Below the pieces are notes generated by a model. It saw only the letters and a list, made by a program, of their open reading frames with translations. It searched no databases and was not told the DNA's origin. Both the position numbers and the translations under genes were made by a program. Of a stretch of 64,000 bases of DNA, positions 62,664-64,000 are shown piece after piece (position 1 is the stretch's first letter; the number at the start of each line of letters is the position of its first letter). The stretch is from DATKFM01 sp046154965 (GTDB taxonomy: Bacteria; Pseudomonadota; Alphaproteobacteria; Dongiales; Dongiaceae), in contig JBJXDY010000098.1 in the NCBI GenBank assembly GCA_046154965.1, forward strand, positions 6,235 through 70,234, read 5' to 3'.

Positions 62664-64000
62664 TTGGGAGTGATTTCAGCGCAGCAAAACGCGCCCGAAG
62701 CGAATTCCGCTGACGGCCAGAGCACGTCGCTTCTCTCGGCGACCGTGGCGCAAAGTGCTGTCTTGAACGCAAATGACCTCGTGCTCGTCGCGGCCGTCGC
62801 GCCCGAGCAGCAGAATGAGTTTGTCGGCATGTCGGCCGAGCAATTGATGCAGCTCGACCTCTATTTCGTCCCAGGCGGGGAAACGCCGGCAACGCCGCAA
62901 TCCGGCGGTCCGGCGGGATCGGAACCAGGTGGCGCAGATTCTGTCTGTCCGGAAGGCCAGCATGACTCGTCGACCTTTGCGTCGCTCGAACCCGCCGCCG
63001 AGGAGGCGGCCGCGATCGTCGCGGCTACTGATCCGAACGCCGCCCCGGTTGAAGATATCGAACAGCTTCAGGTGCAGGAAAATCCGGACTTATCCGCGGC
63101 ATGCATCGACGACCTGACGGAATTGAGTCTGCTCGAACTGATGAGCGTTCGCGTGGCGGCCGAGCCCACGCCTATCTTGCCGCAGTTGCAGCCCGTCGAT
63201 CTCGATACCCTGTTCGATCGCTCAGACGAGACCGACAACAGTAACCGCAAGAACCTGAACGAAGATAGCAGCGAAGACACGTTCTTCCCGCCGGTTCCCG
63301 ATCCTGTACAGCCGCTGCCGCCATTCAACGTGTCCCCGATAGCCGGCAACGACAAGTTCGCCATTGCCGAGGATGGAACGCTGACTGTGACCGGCAGCGG
63401 CGTCTTGAAGAACGATTCCGACGGTAACGGCGATACGCTTTCTGTATCTCTCATCGGCGGACCGAGCAATGGCACATTGACGCTCAATGCCAATGGACGC
63501 TTCACCTATACGCCCAACGCGGACTACAACGGAACAGACTCCTTCACCTATCAGGTCGCCGACGGCAACGGTGGCTTTGACTCGGCAACGGTTACTCTGA
63601 TCGTCACGGCGGTGAATGATGCGCCGGTACTCGCTGCGCCAGGCACGATTGCCGTGACCGAGGATACTGCGGCGGCGATATCAGGCATCTCCGTCGCGGA
63701 TGTCGACGTTGGCACCGGTATGGTCACCGTCACGCTCGCGGTACCCTCCGGCGGCCTCAGCGCGGCGTCCAGCGGCGGCGTCACGGTCGGCGGCACTGCC
63801 TCCGCCCTCACGCTTACCGGCACGCTCGCCGATATCAATACCTTCCTCGGCGGCAGCAACGTCACCTACACGCCGGCGCTCAACAACGACAGCGACGTCA
63901 ATCTGACCGTCACGGTCAACGACAAGGGCAACACCGGAACCGGCGGCGCCAAGTCCGACAGCGAGGTCATCACTCTCGACGTGCAGCCGGTCAACGACGC
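62664..64000 (+). CDS. Large cadherin-like/tandem-95 repeat adhesin, N-terminal part (runs off the window)
   Basis: Frame open from a TTG at 62664 to the right edge without a stop (445 residues seen). Upstream GGAG is 9 nt from the TTG; GTG 62670 is the alternative. The first 225 residues are acidic, without signal peptide or repeats, and include LTELSLLELMSVRV (near 63113-63154). From about 63340 cadherin-like tandem-95 repeats begin: NDKFAIAEDGTLTVTGSG ... YTPNADYNGTDSFTYQVADG ... VNDAPV, then a second, distinct module (PGTIAVTEDTAAAISG ... YTPALNNDSDVNLTV). Such proteins are exported by type I systems and used for attachment or biofilm; the lapBCE-type operon 6 kb away is the probable exporter. 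Confidence 0.85.
   Translation, partial: MGVISAQQNAPEANSADGQSTSLLSATVAQSAVLNANDLVLVAAVAPEQQNEFVGMSAEQLMQLDLYFVPGGETPATPQSGGPAGSEPGGADSVCPEGQHDSSTFASLEPAAEEAAAIVAATDPNAAPVEDIEQLQVQENPDLSAACIDDLTELSLLELMSVRVAAEPTPILPQLQPVDLDTLFDRSDETDNSNRKNLNEDSSEDTFFPPVPDPVQPLPPFNVSPIAGNDKFAIAEDGTLTVTGSGVLKNDSDGNGDTLSVSLIGGPSNGTLTLNANGRFTYTPNADYNGTDSFTYQVADGNGGFDSATVTLIVTAVNDAPVLAAPGTIAVTEDTAAAISGISVADVDVGTGMVTVTLAVPSGGLSAASSGGVTVGGTASALTLTGTLADINTFLGGSNVTYTPALNNDSDVNLTVTVNDKGNTGTGGAKSDSEVITLDVQPVND

Overview
The window is a high-GC (roughly 60-65 %), gene-dense chromosomal segment of an alphaproteobacterium, most likely a member of the Rhodospirillales or a close relative. The case rests on gene content and order: popZ beside valS and a tolC; argS, a SPOR protein, nagZ, scpA, scpB, tatABC, serS, surE, pcm and an nlpD-like gene on one strand; yajC-secD-secF with homologues of the mitochondrial complex I assembly factors NDUFAF3 and NDUFAF6 nearby; folate-dependent trmFO; erpA; and a CtrA-era cell-pole protein. 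Genus cannot be fixed from the sequence alone.

Layout. 0-5.3 kb: Tat-exported polyamine-type binding protein, ssb and divergent uvrA, and a small membrane protein. 5.4-10.3 kb: a looser accessory stretch with an MFS exporter, a VIT-type metal transporter, a DUF2269 membrane protein, a two-gene unit encoding an HGG-motif protein and a helical partner behind its own sigma70-like promoter, and a glutathione transferase. 10.4-12.6 kb: a D,D-carboxypeptidase with a SPOR domain, followed by a TPR gene broken by an exact 14-bp tandem duplication; a second exact 14-bp tandem duplication lies at the start of the carboxypeptidase gene. 12.6-20.6 kb: RidA, TrmFO, NDUFAF6-like, PuuD-like membrane protein, NDUFAF3-like, SecF, SecD, YajC and a DUF815 ATPase. 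20.7-24 kb: a VOC protein and a P-type ATPase that look inserted into an otherwise conserved block. 24.2-36.4 kb: one long minus-strand run for envelope and division functions, protein repair, Tat export, condensin subunits, aminoacyl-tRNA synthetases and dGTPase. 36.5-41 kb: erpA, exonuclease III, NDH-2 and ilvD. 41.1-45.3 kb: a secreted FecR protein and OmpA lipoprotein facing a CHASE2 histidine kinase, and an unknown secreted protein. 45.4-51.2 kb: valS, popZ, tolC, a Pcm-like protein and tRNA-Cys(GCA).

51.2-64 kb holds a LapBCE-type type I secretion operon (ABC ATPase, HlyD adaptor, TolC) and, at the right edge, the beginning of a large repeat protein on the plus strand that is its probable substrate. 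They are separated by a compact five-gene catabolic-looking operon (ribokinase-like, glutamine-synthetase-like, FluG-N-type amidohydrolase, N-formylglutamate amidohydrolase, D-aminoacylase). The adhesin leader is unusually AT-rich, with a candidate promoter and inverted repeats.

Most genes are well-known families. The less ordinary signals are the two 14-bp duplications, the HGG-motif pair and its promoter/operator, the split-FluG operon, the FecR/OmpA/CHASE2 arrangement, the altered KMSKS motifs of both class I synthetases, and the N-terminal module of the giant adhesin. No CRISPR array, insertion sequence, prophage or rRNA was seen.
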